DNA of 64,000 nt from Ashinkailepas kermadecensis (Eukaryota; Arthropoda; Thecostraca; Neolepadidae): the NCBI GenBank assembly GCA_034440615.1, contig JAOTOM010005132.1, forward strand, positions 572,501 through 636,500, written 5' to 3'. Below, piece by piece: positions 38,225-49,374 of the stretch. The notes under the pieces were generated by a model. That model was given only the letters and a program-made list of their open reading frames with translations, had not been told where the DNA came from and did not search any database. The position numbers and the translations under genes were made by a program. Each line of letters begins with the position of its first letter. Positions within the stretch are counted from its first letter, which is position 1.

Positions 38225-38559
38225 GCGCGCCGATGGCGGCGAGCCGGCGGACGGACCTGGAGAGCAGGGGACAGGTCGGCTCTCGGGCGCCGGCGGCGAG
38301 CTGCGGCCACCGCTGGACACGCCAACCGAGACGGAGACGACGCCGCCCGCACGTCGCTGTCTGCAATAATTGCGACGTTTATGGTGACTTGGAGAGGGAT
38401 CGGAGTTCGGCAGGTCGGGGTGAGGGCAGACAGTTGGCGCTGGACCGACCCAACCTCAGCTGAGTGGTGCTGTTGCTGAGCATAACTGAAAGGTCTGGCG
38501 CCGTCACCGGCGGGGCCGCCTGATGTCCGACTGCCGATCGTTATCTGCGAGATCTCCAC

Positions 38560-40500
38560 TGCCACCTGCGAGACCGCCGACTGTCAACTGCGGGACAGCC
38601 GACTGTCACATGCGGTACTGCTGACTGCCACCTGTGGGACCGCCGACTGTCACCCGCAGCACTGCTGACTGCCACCTGCGAGACCGCCGACTGTTAACTG
38701 CGAGACCGCCGACTGTCAACTGCGGGACAGCCGACTGTCACATGCGGTACTGCTGACTGTCACCTGTGGGACCGTCGACTGTCACCCGCAGCACAGCTGA
38801 CTGCCCCCTGCGGGACCGCCGACTGTCACCCGCAGCACAGCTGACTGCCCCCTGCGGGACCGCCGACTGTCACCCGCAGCACTGCTGACTGTCACCTGCG
38901 GGGCTGCCGACTGTCAACTGCGGGGCAGCCGACTGTCACATGCGGTACTGCTGACTATCACCTGTGGGACCGCCGACTGTCACCCGCAGCACATCTGACT
39001 GCCCCCTGCGGGACCGCCGACTGTCACCCGCAGCACTGCTGACTGTCACCTACGGGAGTGCCGACTGTCACCTGCGGCACTGCCTGCTGTCACTCGCAGC
39101 ACTGCTGACTGCCACCTGCGGGGCTGCCGACTGTCAACTGCGGGGCAGCCGACTGTCACATGCGGTACTGCTGACTATCACCTGCGGGACCGCCGACTGT
39201 CACCCGCAGCACAGCTGACTGCCCCCTGCGGGACCGCCGACTGTCACCCGCAGCACTGCTGACTGTCACCTACGGGAGTGCCGACTGTCACCTGCGGCAC
39301 TGCCTGCTGTCACTCGCAGCACTGCTGACTGCCACCTGCGGGGCTGCCGACTGTCAACTGCGGGGCAGCCGACTGTCACATGCGGTACTGCTGACTATCA
39401 CCTGTGGGACCGCCGACTGTCACCCGCAGCACTGCTGACTGCCACCTGCGGGACCGCCGACTGTCAACTGCGGGACATCCGACTGTCAACTGCGGGACAG
39501 CCGATTGTCACATGCGGTACTGCGGACTGTCACCTGTGGGACCGCCGACTGTCAACTGCGGGACAGCCGATTGTCACATGCGGTACTGCGGACTGTCACC
39601 AGTGGGACCGCCGACTGTCCCACTGGCAGCACTGCTGACTGCCACCTGCGGGACCGCCGACTGTCACATACGGTACTGCTGACTGTCACTTGCGGGACTG
39701 CCGACTATCGCCCGCAGCACTGCTGACTGTCCCCTGCGGGAGTGCCGACTGTCACCTGCGGCACTGGCTGCTGTCACCCGCAGCACTGCTGACTGCCACC
39801 TGCGGGACTGCCGACTGTCACCTGCGGGATCGCGACTGTCACCTGCGGGACAGCCGACTCTCATCCGCAGCACTGCTGACTGTCGCCTGCAGGACTGCGG
39901 ACTGTCACCTGCGGGACCACCGACTCTCATCTGCGGGATCGCGACTGTCACCTGCGGGACCGCCGACTGTCACATGCGGTACTGCTGACTGTCACTTGCG
40001 GGACTGCCGACTATCGCCCGCAGCACTGTTGACTGCCACCTGCGGGACCGCCAACTGTCACCTGCGGGACCGATGACTGACACGTGCGGGACAGCCGACT
40101 GATACATGCAGCACCGCCTGCTGCCACCCGCAGCACTGCTGACTGTCACCTGCAGGACTGCCGACTGTCACCTGCGGGATCGCGACTGTCACCTGCGGGA
40201 CAGCCGACTCTCATCCGCAGCACTGCTGACTGTCGCCTGCAGGACTACGGACTGTCATCTGCGGGACCACCGACTCTCATCTGCGGGACTGCCGACTCTC
40301 ACCCGCAGCACTGCTGACTGTCGCCTGCAGGACTACGGACTGTCATCTGCGGGACCACCGACTCTCATCTGCGGGATCGCTACTGTCACCTGCGGGACAG
40401 CCGACTCTCACCAGCAGCACTGCTGACTGTCGCCTGCAGGGCCGCGGACTGTCAACTGCGGGACAGCCGACTCTCACCCGTGGGACAGCTGACTACCGTC
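38560..40500. repeat. 22-bp satellite, ~88 copies
   Basis: The basic unit is about GACCGCCGACTGTCACCTGCGG, with variants (GACAGCCGACTGTCACATGCGG, CACTGCTGACTGCCACCTGCGG) ordered into higher-order repeats: the block near 38820-39060 recurs near 39150-39300. It begins about 340 bp after the micropeptide ORF. Open frames (DCHLRDRRL-type repeats) are artefacts. Confidence 0.93.
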
Positions 40501-41499
40501 TGCTGGACACTGGGGATGCCGGAACCGAGGTGATGACTTGCTGAGATCAGCTTGTCCAATGAACCGTTGCAACAGATTGGCCGGATGTGCACGACGAGAC
40601 TGCATGAGGCCTCTCTGCCGATCCACTGTAGCATCTCGCCGCTCCCTGACAACAGACCGAGCGGCGCGTGGGCTGTTGCAACAGCATGCAGCTTCGTTAA
40701 AGCCAGCACTAGCTCAGGGGGCTGTGTATAGTGCGCTCGTCTATGCCAGACGAATGCCGAGCTGACTCGGGTGCTGCTGATTCATCTTCTGTTACATGTC
40801 TTTCATTGCGTCACGTGGCCAGAGAAGAGCTCACCTACGCCGTGAGTGATGTTGCCGAAGTGTCTCATGTGTTTTGGTCGACAGGGTACTACACTTGCGG
40901 TTTCCATGCAAGTGAAGGGGCAGTGTTTCAGTTATTTGGTACATGAAGCGACATGGAGGGTGACAAGCACGGCAAGGTTCTCACTTGTTTTCACTTGTCG
41001 CTTGTGTTTTCATTTCTCGGTGCACATCGATCCTTTCTACACACTCTCTGTAGGGTTAATTTTTTAGGTTGTCGAGAAGTGTTAGATGTGTTCCCTCTAC
41101 CTCCACTCCCCTGTTCCCACTTATTTGTGTGCATAGAATGTGTTGCTAAACACATATTCGGTATCTACTGTCAAATATGTAGTCATGAAGCATTTGCATT
41201 TCTGAGCCAACCACAGTGTAGTGAAATGAAATACACCCATGGATAATGCTCCAAGGCAAAACAAACAAAATCGTGATCAAGAATCAAAAATTGTCGCGTG
41301 CCGTCGCGCGGTGTCATGTTCTCGTTGTGTTCTCAGATGTGACATTGGAACAAGCATACATAGGAATATACTAGGATACAAAATAAGGCAATACTAAACA
41401 ACTGAGCACGCGATTTCATGCATAGTGAAATAAAACAATGTACTTGCAATGTAGCATTGGTAGCCTACAGCTAATGCACTTCCGATACATATGCACAAA

Positions 41500-41535
41500 C
41501 ACACACACACACACACACATGCACATGTATATGAG

Positions 41536-41613
<78 letters not shown>
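41500..41613. repeat. (CA)n / (TA)n microsatellite
   Basis: A short CA tract at 41500-41520 followed by TA repeats to 41612. Confidence 0.95.
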
Positions 41614-41616
<3 letters not shown>

Positions 41617-41639
41617 GGTGGAGCAAAGATAAAAATTCC

Positions 41640-43100
41640 TCCCTCCCCCTGAAAGGTGATGGGCCACCAAAAAAAATCGCGCTGTGGTCCAAAACTTCCC
41701 ATCAGGGCACACACATGCGTGTCGGTGCCCAACCAAATACAACAGGGCCCAGCAAACTTAGGCCGGTGCCTGAAAAATGGCACCGGGGCACGAAAACTCC
41801 CGCTGCGACCCAAGCTTTCAGTTGGGGCTCTAACTAAATATAACGGGGCCCCGAAAATTTGCGTCGGAACCAAAAAGTCGCGCTAGGGACGCAACAATTT
41901 CTGTCGGGCCAAAAAATTCGCATCGGGGGTTCCAACTAAATACAGCAGGTCCTCGAAAGCATGCGCTAGGGGCCCCTAGCGTGATGGAAGAGGCCCGAGC
42001 TGTTAAAAATGGGGCCTTCGGTAGCACGGAGTGTCCTGAGCCGTGATAGATAGAGGACCCTGGGCCAGACTTGCAGGGCCAGTAGGTCGACTTTGGCTCA
42101 CACTGATAGAGATGTGCTCAGAGGTGACAGCGAGCCTCAGGCCGATGAAGAAGACCCTGAGCCACGGAGGCGGTCCGGGCCGAAGCGGAAGGTTCCCGCT
42201 GCTACGTAAAGGGCCCCTAAGCCCATGGAGGCTGTTAAAAAGCAGTGGCGTAGACCGGGTGTGAAGAGGCACCCGCACCCCTACACCCTGGCGAGTCTGA
42301 GGGGGCTCTCCATCCTTGTCTTCACGGCCCTTGCCAGCTCTCAGGGTGGATGTCTTTGGGTCTCAATGGCCCGTTCTACACAGGCTATTAGATGCGTTCT
42401 CATTTTTCCTTGGTTGTATTTTTGTCCCTCGGGGCGGTTGCCTGGACCCGATACGTGGGTGCCCCTTCACCCTTTGGAAACACCACAGCTTTTTAATAGC
42501 CCAGGTCCCCTCCATGGGCTTAGAGGATCTTCGCGTAGCACTTGGAACCCTTCGCTTCGACCTGGATCGTCTCCGTAGCTCGTGGTCCTCTTTATCGGCC
42601 TGAGACCCGCTGTCAGCTCTCAGCCCCTCTCAATCAGCGTGAGCCACAGCCGACTCAGCGGCCCTGCACGTCCGGCCTGAGGCCCCCTCCATCGGCAGTG
42701 ACCGTCTTTCACGGTTCAGGACACTCTCCGTCTTGCCGGAATCCCCTCTTTCAAAAATATGGGCCTCCTCTATCATGCAAGTGCCCCTGTGCGGGTTCGG
42801 TCCACATCGGCCCAGAGGCCTTTCATACTGGCTCTGAGCCCTCTCCGACGACCCGGGGGTCCTCCTGAGCCTAGGGATCCTCCACGTCGGGGCAGGGACA
42901 GCGATCCAGAACCTCCTCTATCAAGCCGGATCTCAAAAGCTCAGGCCAGGGGCCTGTGGGTCTCCCTAAGACCAGAGGCCATTGTACGGTTTTGGCCCCA
43001 TCCGTCGGCCAGTCCCTTGTTGACGGCCCGAGGTTCTCTCCTGTAACTGGGAGCCCCCTCCGTCGTCTCAGGGGCCATCTTTGACGATTCAGAACCTTTT
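41640..43100. repeat. Decayed tandem-like region
   Basis: Recurrent diverged phrases such as CAACCAAATACAACAGGGCCC (41729), CTAACTAAATATAACGGGGCC (41830) and CCAACTAAATACAGCAGGTCC (41930) are spaced ~100 bp. Further right, GAGCC...CCTCCATCGG-type phrases recur. The period blurs beyond 42300. No gene recognised. Confidence 0.5.
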
Positions 43101-43198
43101 CCGGCAAGCCAAAGGTCCATTTTTCAAACACTTGGGCCATATTCATCAGCCTATTCCTATGCCTTTGGTTCACAAATCCATCTGTTAAGAGGGGGAAC

Positions 43199-43311
43199 GG
43201 TGCACTCGAGGCTTCCCAGAGAGGCGCCATTCCCGGCCAGAGGGGCGTCAATTTACCATGGAGGAACACATTCCCTCAGTATGCCCTCCTCCCCTGCATC
43301 CGCCCCAGAAA
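43199..43311. mobile_element. Right-end fragment of a TIR element
   Basis: Contains GGTGCACTCGAGGCTTCC and ends CTGCATCCGCCCCAG, the complement of the CTGGGGCGGATGCAG-type end shared by the short TIR elements of this window. The left end was not found. Confidence 0.4.
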
Positions 43312-43740
43312 ATAACTCTGACAGACTGGTGTGGCAGTATGTCGCATAAGCAACCATTTCTGGACAGGAGGAGGATTGATCGCCTCCTATTTAGTAATAT
43401 GAGAACTCGTCCCCAGTCGCCCTCTTTTAACTCTCCAATCTTCGATGAAGTTATCAATGAAGCTGGTTGGCGTGATTTGCACGGAAAATCCAGAGGACCC
43501 ATCCAGGGACACTCGAGTACACCCAACCACCTCCTACTCCCTGGAATTTTAGACTAGTGTCCTTCCTTCCCCGATCAAAATTCCTGGAACCGCAGGAACC
43601 ATCAGCTGCTGACTAAAACTATTCGTCAGTTATTACTGTTAGACGCATAACTGGACATCAGGCGAGCATAATGCGAGCACCTTTCTGTATAACTACCTAT
43701 CTATATGTATTTCTTGTAGCGTCATTTGTCATTGGGTAAC

Positions 43741-44187
43741 CAGGGGCGGATACAAGGGGGCACTGAGGGCATGTGCCTTCCCCCATGCCCCATGGGAAGG
43801 TCGCGTCCCTCCGGCGGGGACAGGCACCCCTCTGAGAAGGCTCGAGTGCCCCCCCCCCACCCCCCACCCACCCACCCCCATGGGAAGGTCGCGTCACTCC
43901 GGCGGAGACAGGCACCCCTCTGAGAAAGCTCGAGTGCACCCCCCCACCCACCCACCCCCATGAATTAGCAGCCAGAGGCGCCCCTTGGAAGGTAAGGCGT
44001 CCCTCCGGGGAAAGCCCAAGAACATTCCCTTCGATGTTTTCAGCCAGAGGTTCTGAGACGAAAAGGCGCCCATTCGGGAAGGCTCGAATGCACTCCACCC
44101 CCCATCCAGAATCACCCCTCGGACGGCAAAGCGGTGTCCCTCCAGACATGTGCCCCTCCCCAACGACAATTCTTGAATCCGTCCCCG
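43741..44187. mobile_element. hAT-like MITE, 447 bp, 8-bp TSD
   Basis: Left CAGGGGCGGATACAAG and right (complement) CGGGGACGGATTCAAG match at 13 of 16. The flanks TGGGTAAC (43733-43740) and TAGGTGAC (44188-44195) match at 6 of 8. The interior holds two tandem copies of CCCATGGGAAGGTCGCGTC...GGCACCCCTCTGAGAA. No transposase. Confidence 0.75.
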
Positions 44188-44301
44188 TAGGTGACATGTG
44201 CAAAAAGTCACCGAAACCCATGACACAATCCACATACGACCAACACATTCTAATGGGACATCTCGCTGGTCTTCTTCTATATGTCTATGATCCACCTTCA
44301 C

Positions 44302-44303
<2 letters not shown>

Positions 44304-44373
<70 letters not shown>

Positions 44374-44380
44374 CTCTCTG
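44304..44380. repeat. (TC)n microsatellite
   Basis: CT dinucleotides interrupted by a few TTC triplets. Confidence 0.96.
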
Positions 44381-44599
44381 CATCATCGCTCGCCATCCAT
44401 CTGTCTTGCTCTGTGCTTGTTAAATTGTTCCAATATTAACAAGTTTCACCCGATATAACACGAGCCGGACATTTTTCCTCCGCGGGCAAACAGGTCGAGC
44501 CACTCTCCTCAAGAGCTGACAAACATGTTAAGTTCACTGGTTTTCGAGAACCTCGGCAAGCTCTCACCGGCTAAAGCTTATCTCACCGGCAGACCAGCG

Positions 44600-45056
44600 A
44601 AATACCCACGTTGGGACGGTGCGCTTCGGAGGCGGAATTTTGTCACCCCAGCCGGGCCCACTCCCCCACCGCACGACAGTTGCGCTGTCCCGTGCCCTTC
44701 CGGCCGTCATTGAGCCGTCGCTGTCGCCGGCAGATGTGCGCCGCTGTTCCCCCACCCCTGCCGCTGCGTCTGGCGGCATGTTTGTCTGCGGCGGCGCGGC
44801 GGCGGTGCGCGGCGGCGGCGTCGGCGTCGGCACCGGCGGCACGTGGTGCGGCGGCGCGCGCCGACTCGCCGGCGGATTGTGCCGGCGAGTCCGGACGTGT
44901 GTCGGCCGGCGGCGCGCGCCACTGCTAGTCGCGCCCGTGACGCCGCCACATCCGGGCCGCTGTGTTGGTGTCGCGCCGCGGGACGACAGCTGTGACAGCG
45001 GGACAGCGGGACGACACAGTGCGAGCAGCTGTGGATCGGCCGGGACCGCCTGGTCA
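44600..45056 (+). promoter_or_regulatory. GC-rich, CpG-dense segment
   Basis: About 450 bp with dense CG dinucleotides and GGCGGC runs, standing out from A/T-richer flanks. It is open in several frames on both strands because it lacks stop-forming triplets. It reads as a CpG-island-like promoter or 5' UTR leading to the possible first exon at 45057. Confidence 0.35.
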
Positions 45057-45097
45057 ATGGTGAACGACGGCCTTATAGAACCAGCAGACGTGAACAG
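45057..45097 (+). CDS. Possible first coding exon
   Basis: An ATG with G at +4 directly downstream of the GC-rich segment reads MVNDGLIEPADVN and reaches a consensus donor AACAG|GTGAGC. No downstream exon was recognised in the window, so the gene cannot be named. The combination of CpG-rich leader, ATG and strong donor is the whole case. Confidence 0.3.
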
Positions 45098-45099
45098 GT

Positions 45100-48000
45100 G
45101 AGCTGCTGCCTGTGGCGTGAACCTTGGGTTATCTTTATTTGATCACCTCTCCCTCCCCCTGCAATGATCACTTTCCCTTCCCGAGCGAGTCTACTTCCGC
45201 ATACATCGTACAAAAGTTCTGAGCAACGCGGCCCTGTCCGATCGGCTTTTCAAACCAAGAAGAAATTTCGCCCGTTCAAAGAAGGAACGTTTTTGTCACA
45301 GTGCAGCGTTCCGTGATTTAAGATAGTTGTTGCCAGTCAGATGTCCTCTTTTAATTTGTAATTTTATCAACTTTCATCCCAACACTTTTCATAAAACGCC
45401 TTTAGCCTTGTTGAAAAAAAATGCTCGTGGCGGCATTTTGTTCGGCCCCCACCAAAGCGACGTCGGTAGGAACTCGTCATCTGGACTTGAGGTTTTTTCT
45501 TCAGAGTTCACGTAAGTGCATTTTTAACGTGCTTGCATCGCATATTTTGGTCTAATTGAAAACATGCCAATACATTCTGAATGCAAAGTATGTAGGTAAC
45601 CACATTTCAGTTCCGTTGCATACAAAATGTGTTCATACTGCCCTATTTAAAGCAGTTTTACTCATGCCGGAGCTTGCTTACAACAGCGATGCCTGACAGC
45701 AAGAGTGTGATATCCAACGCGTTTCATCGTAGCTACTAAAGCGACACCATCTTCCATGTTATTCACATATACGTTATTCACATGACTCACATTGAGTCAG
45801 TCCCAAATCACATGTTATGATATTCACATGTACCCACGATATTCACAGTTGTCAAATCCAGGGCATTCTCAAATTATCGTACGCTAAGTTATTCAAGCTT
45901 GGACCGATATGAAGCATTTCTTTCTGCATGATTTAATACCAACTGTTGCAACCAAGTTGCTGCCAGAAAAAAAAACTTCGCTGTGACGTCAGTGGGCTTG
46001 AAGGAAAGGATCGATCTGCCTTCTAAGTTAAAGTTACCATGCCTCCGCTCACCGGTAGCATTCAACAGCATTCCATGTTATGATGCAGCATTTGAAGTCC
46101 TCATTGTCTCACAAAGAGCCATATGCGCTGTTTTAATTTTCAGATTTACGAACTTGCACCGCAATATTTCTCCTGAAGTCATTTCAATCTTTGCTCAATG
46201 AAAGCAGGACCTACTCCAAAATGTTATCTGAGGAGGCCATTTAACTCATGGCCGCGGCCCCACAGCCTACACCTCTCACTTATCTCAGTCAAGTTGTATT
46301 TCCTATTGCTCAGACATTACTGGGGGGGGGGAGGGTGAGTTCGAAAGGTTGGGATTTGGCCCCAGTGGGGTCAGTTGTAGCGCCCCTCCCATCCCCCAGT
46401 CAAATCATGTCAGACCAGCCCTGAAAGAAGGGGTTGTAGCGGTACTCGCCGCGGGGAGGCGGACAGCGTACCATACACCTCCGCGGGGAGGCGGACAGCG
46501 TACCATACACCTCACACCGCAGCCGGCACGTGTCATCATTCCCAGATGGAAAATAGGCAAGTTGCTTGACTTGCATCCAGCGGTTGCAGGTTCAGTAGCA
46601 GGGCATGACGCTTTTCATTTCTGCCTTGAGGAATGCAATTTGGTGAATGTATTGCATCCAAAATCACTTTCTATTTGCATACATGCTTGAAGGTGCGTGA
46701 TTATATAAACACCCAAGGCAATGTACACTATGCGTGACTGATATACACGGGGATTTGACTGCACTGCGCTTTTAACACTTATCCTGGCTCGTCAAACACC
46801 CTTATATGCGCTTATTCTGGTAATATTATAACATGTGACCCTGTGGCATGGACGCCTATTCAGTGATTTGATCCACTGGCATAATCAAATTCCTACTCCC
46901 CTCCACAATGTCTTTTGTTATCAATCAACACCAGTGCCTGTTGGTTCGATTCCAATTGTAACGCTGGGAGCTCTCTGGACAAGAACGTTCGTGATTGATG
47001 AGAATCCCGGAATACAGTTGTTTGAAATTTCGGAAACTTCGCCCGTGTACGGCGTTTCTCCACCTAAGCCAGCGTACAGGGTTGCTACGACCCCTCCCCC
47101 GCCCCCTGGCATTTGCAAACGGAGAGCATAAACGACGTGCAACGAAAAGCTAGCGTGTTGTACGTCACAAGGCCTCTTTATTGATACTCGATTTTTATAC
47201 TTTGAGTCACTGGGTGATCTGCCAGGCCACTTCTGGGACGTTTTGTCTAGCATAAAGCAAACGGTTTTTTGTATCGCATAAATCAAACGGTTTTACTGTC
47301 ATTTGTTCGTGCCAACATATTAGTAGATACGCACTTCGATCTTCAATATATAGGGTTTTTCAGTACCTTTGAATACCAACACATATGCGACTTGCTACAT
47401 TTCGATTGATAGGTATGGGGTCAGATAAGTGCAATGTGTTGACCTCATTTTAGAGATTTACGAAGTAGTGCCCGAAAAGACCATTTTTCAATATCCAGGG
47501 TAGCATCAGACGCCAAGTTCAAATTTGGCGTTCAAGTTAATACCAGAGTAACCCTAACCCGAAAAGGTCATTTGAGGTCACTAGGTCAGTAACCTAGGAT
47601 GACCTTGGAAAAGTAAATGATGTATGTAGACAGGTGAACCGAGTTGCCCATCATCCGACGACACCTATCTTTAGTGAGGTTGGGCCATAAGTGAGGTTAA
47701 TTGCCGATGATTAGCAATCTGGGCGAAAAGCGGCCTGATATGCTTCCGCTTATGACGTCATAGCTCAGTGCCCTGACACATCTCCAGTTTGATTTTACAC
47801 CATATGTCTGGCAAGGGATGTCCATAAGACATCCACGCTGCATATTGAGTCGCACGTATACCAATCTGTTTACCGTATAGTGCTCAACTAGGCTGAGCTG
47901 CAGGGAATTTTATCCAGACTGGTCCGGACGAAGACTTATGTCAAGCACGGGGGAATTGCATTGTTAGTCACTATATATCAGCCTTCCGACTCAAATAGCG

Positions 48001-48220
48001 GTATGAGGAAACTGGGTGGAGGTTATTACGACGGAGGTTAAGTGCCAATTTCGTGGTGATGGACGCCGGGGTATTTTTACCAGACAACTGCAAAGGTGAA
48101 GTGCGGACATAGCCACAGGGCACTTGTTGGCAGCAATTGAGACGTTTGGTGCCACAGGTGCCTTGATGGTTATGTTGTTACGGCGTAGCCAGGACTATGC
48201 AATTAAATAGGCTCGCATAT
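45100..48220. other. No gene recognised
   Basis: A T-rich tract followed by CAG|AGTTCAC|GTAAGTG at 45490-45515 would fit a 7-nt microexon, but this is very weak. AGGTCA repeats at 47565-47610 resemble those inside the 11851 and 33296 elements. Confidence 0.4.
46448..46515. repeat. Tandem duplication with a dispersed GGACAGCGTACCATAC motif
   Basis: CCGCGGGGAGGCGGACAGCG followed by TACCATACACCT is present twice in a row with a ~33-bp period. The same motif occurs inverted at 16291-16312 (GGTGTATGGTACGCTGTCCGG), so it is part of a dispersed family of unknown type. Confidence 0.6.
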
Positions 48221-48337
48221 CAATGCAGTGGCGTTGCCAGGGTTTGGCCCAGTGGGGGGGGGGCAAACATCTGAAAAGGGCCTCCTACTTTTCCGAAACT
48301 CCTCGGATTTCGGGCACTTTATTTAAAGGGCCACTAC

Positions 48338-48341
<4 letters not shown>

Positions 48342-48396
<55 letters not shown>

Positions 48397-48405
48397 ATAT
48401 ATACA
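48342..48405. repeat. (TA)n microsatellite
   Basis: TA repeats, starting ~114 bp after CAGTGGCGTTGCCAGGG (48226), which resembles a hAT-type terminal repeat. A similar CAGTGGCACAGCCAGGG lies at 48453 in the same orientation. Confidence 0.93.
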
Positions 48406-48936
48406 TACAGTTTAATCGGGAGGGTATTCATGACATGAGGGTGAGAGCCACCAGTGGCACAGCCAGGGTTTTCTCAAGAGAGCCCAACCCCCCATGAAAT
48501 GTAATGGAACAGGGATAGGTTTCGACGTGCGAAGCGCTCCAAAAATTTATGGTTTTGGGTGGAGAAAATCTCAAAATTTCCTGTTTAATCTAGGGGAGGC
48601 GGGGAAGATGGGCCCCGGGCCCGCCCCCTTGGTTGTACCTGAGACCCACATTGTTGCGGCTTTTCAATACATTCATACTTCCTCAAAGTGAGGCGTGAAT
48701 ACTAGTCAGGGAAAAGAAGTGCAAGATTTTGGGACAGGGGCAGGACTAGTAACATGTCTGACCAGCAATGTAAAATACACCGCATCATGTGAGTTATATT
48801 TTTTCCATCTTTTTGCTTAACCGGTGTCATGCCGGTCCAAGGCGAAGCAACTGACACCGCTGGAGCGGCCGTCACCAGAGCTATCGCTGGGCTGTCTTTC
48901 TCGCCATCGCTGGAGAAGTTGTGGTCAAGTTGTGGT

Positions 48937-49372
48937 CACACAGCTGTGTAGCTGAGGAGACACCTGTGTAACGTGATCGTCAGGACACGCGGCAACGTCA
49001 CACAGTTGTGTAGCTGAGAAGACACCTGTGTAACGTGATCGTCGGGACACGCGGCAACGTCACACAGCTGTGTAGCTGAGGAGACACCTGTGTAACGTGA
49101 TCGTCGGGACACGCGGCAACGTCACACAGCTGTGTAGCTGAGGAGACACCTGTGTAACGTGATCGTCGGGACACGCGGCAACGTCACACAGCTGTGTAGC
49201 TGAGGAGACACCTGTGTAACGTGATCGTCGGGACACGCGGCAACGTCACACAGCTGTGTAGCTGAGGAGACACCTGTGTAACGTGATCGTCGGGACACGC
49301 GGCAACGTCACACAGCTGTGTAGCTGAGGAGACACCTGTGTAACGTGATCGTCGGGACACGCGACAACGTCA
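48937..49372. repeat. 62-bp minisatellite, ~7 copies
   Basis: Nearly identical units starting CACACAGCTGTGTAGCTGAG and containing ACACCTGTGTAACGTGATCG and GGGACACGCGGCAACGT. CACAGCTGTG is palindromic. The high identity between copies implies recent homogenisation. Confidence 0.95.
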
Positions 49373-49374
49373 AG

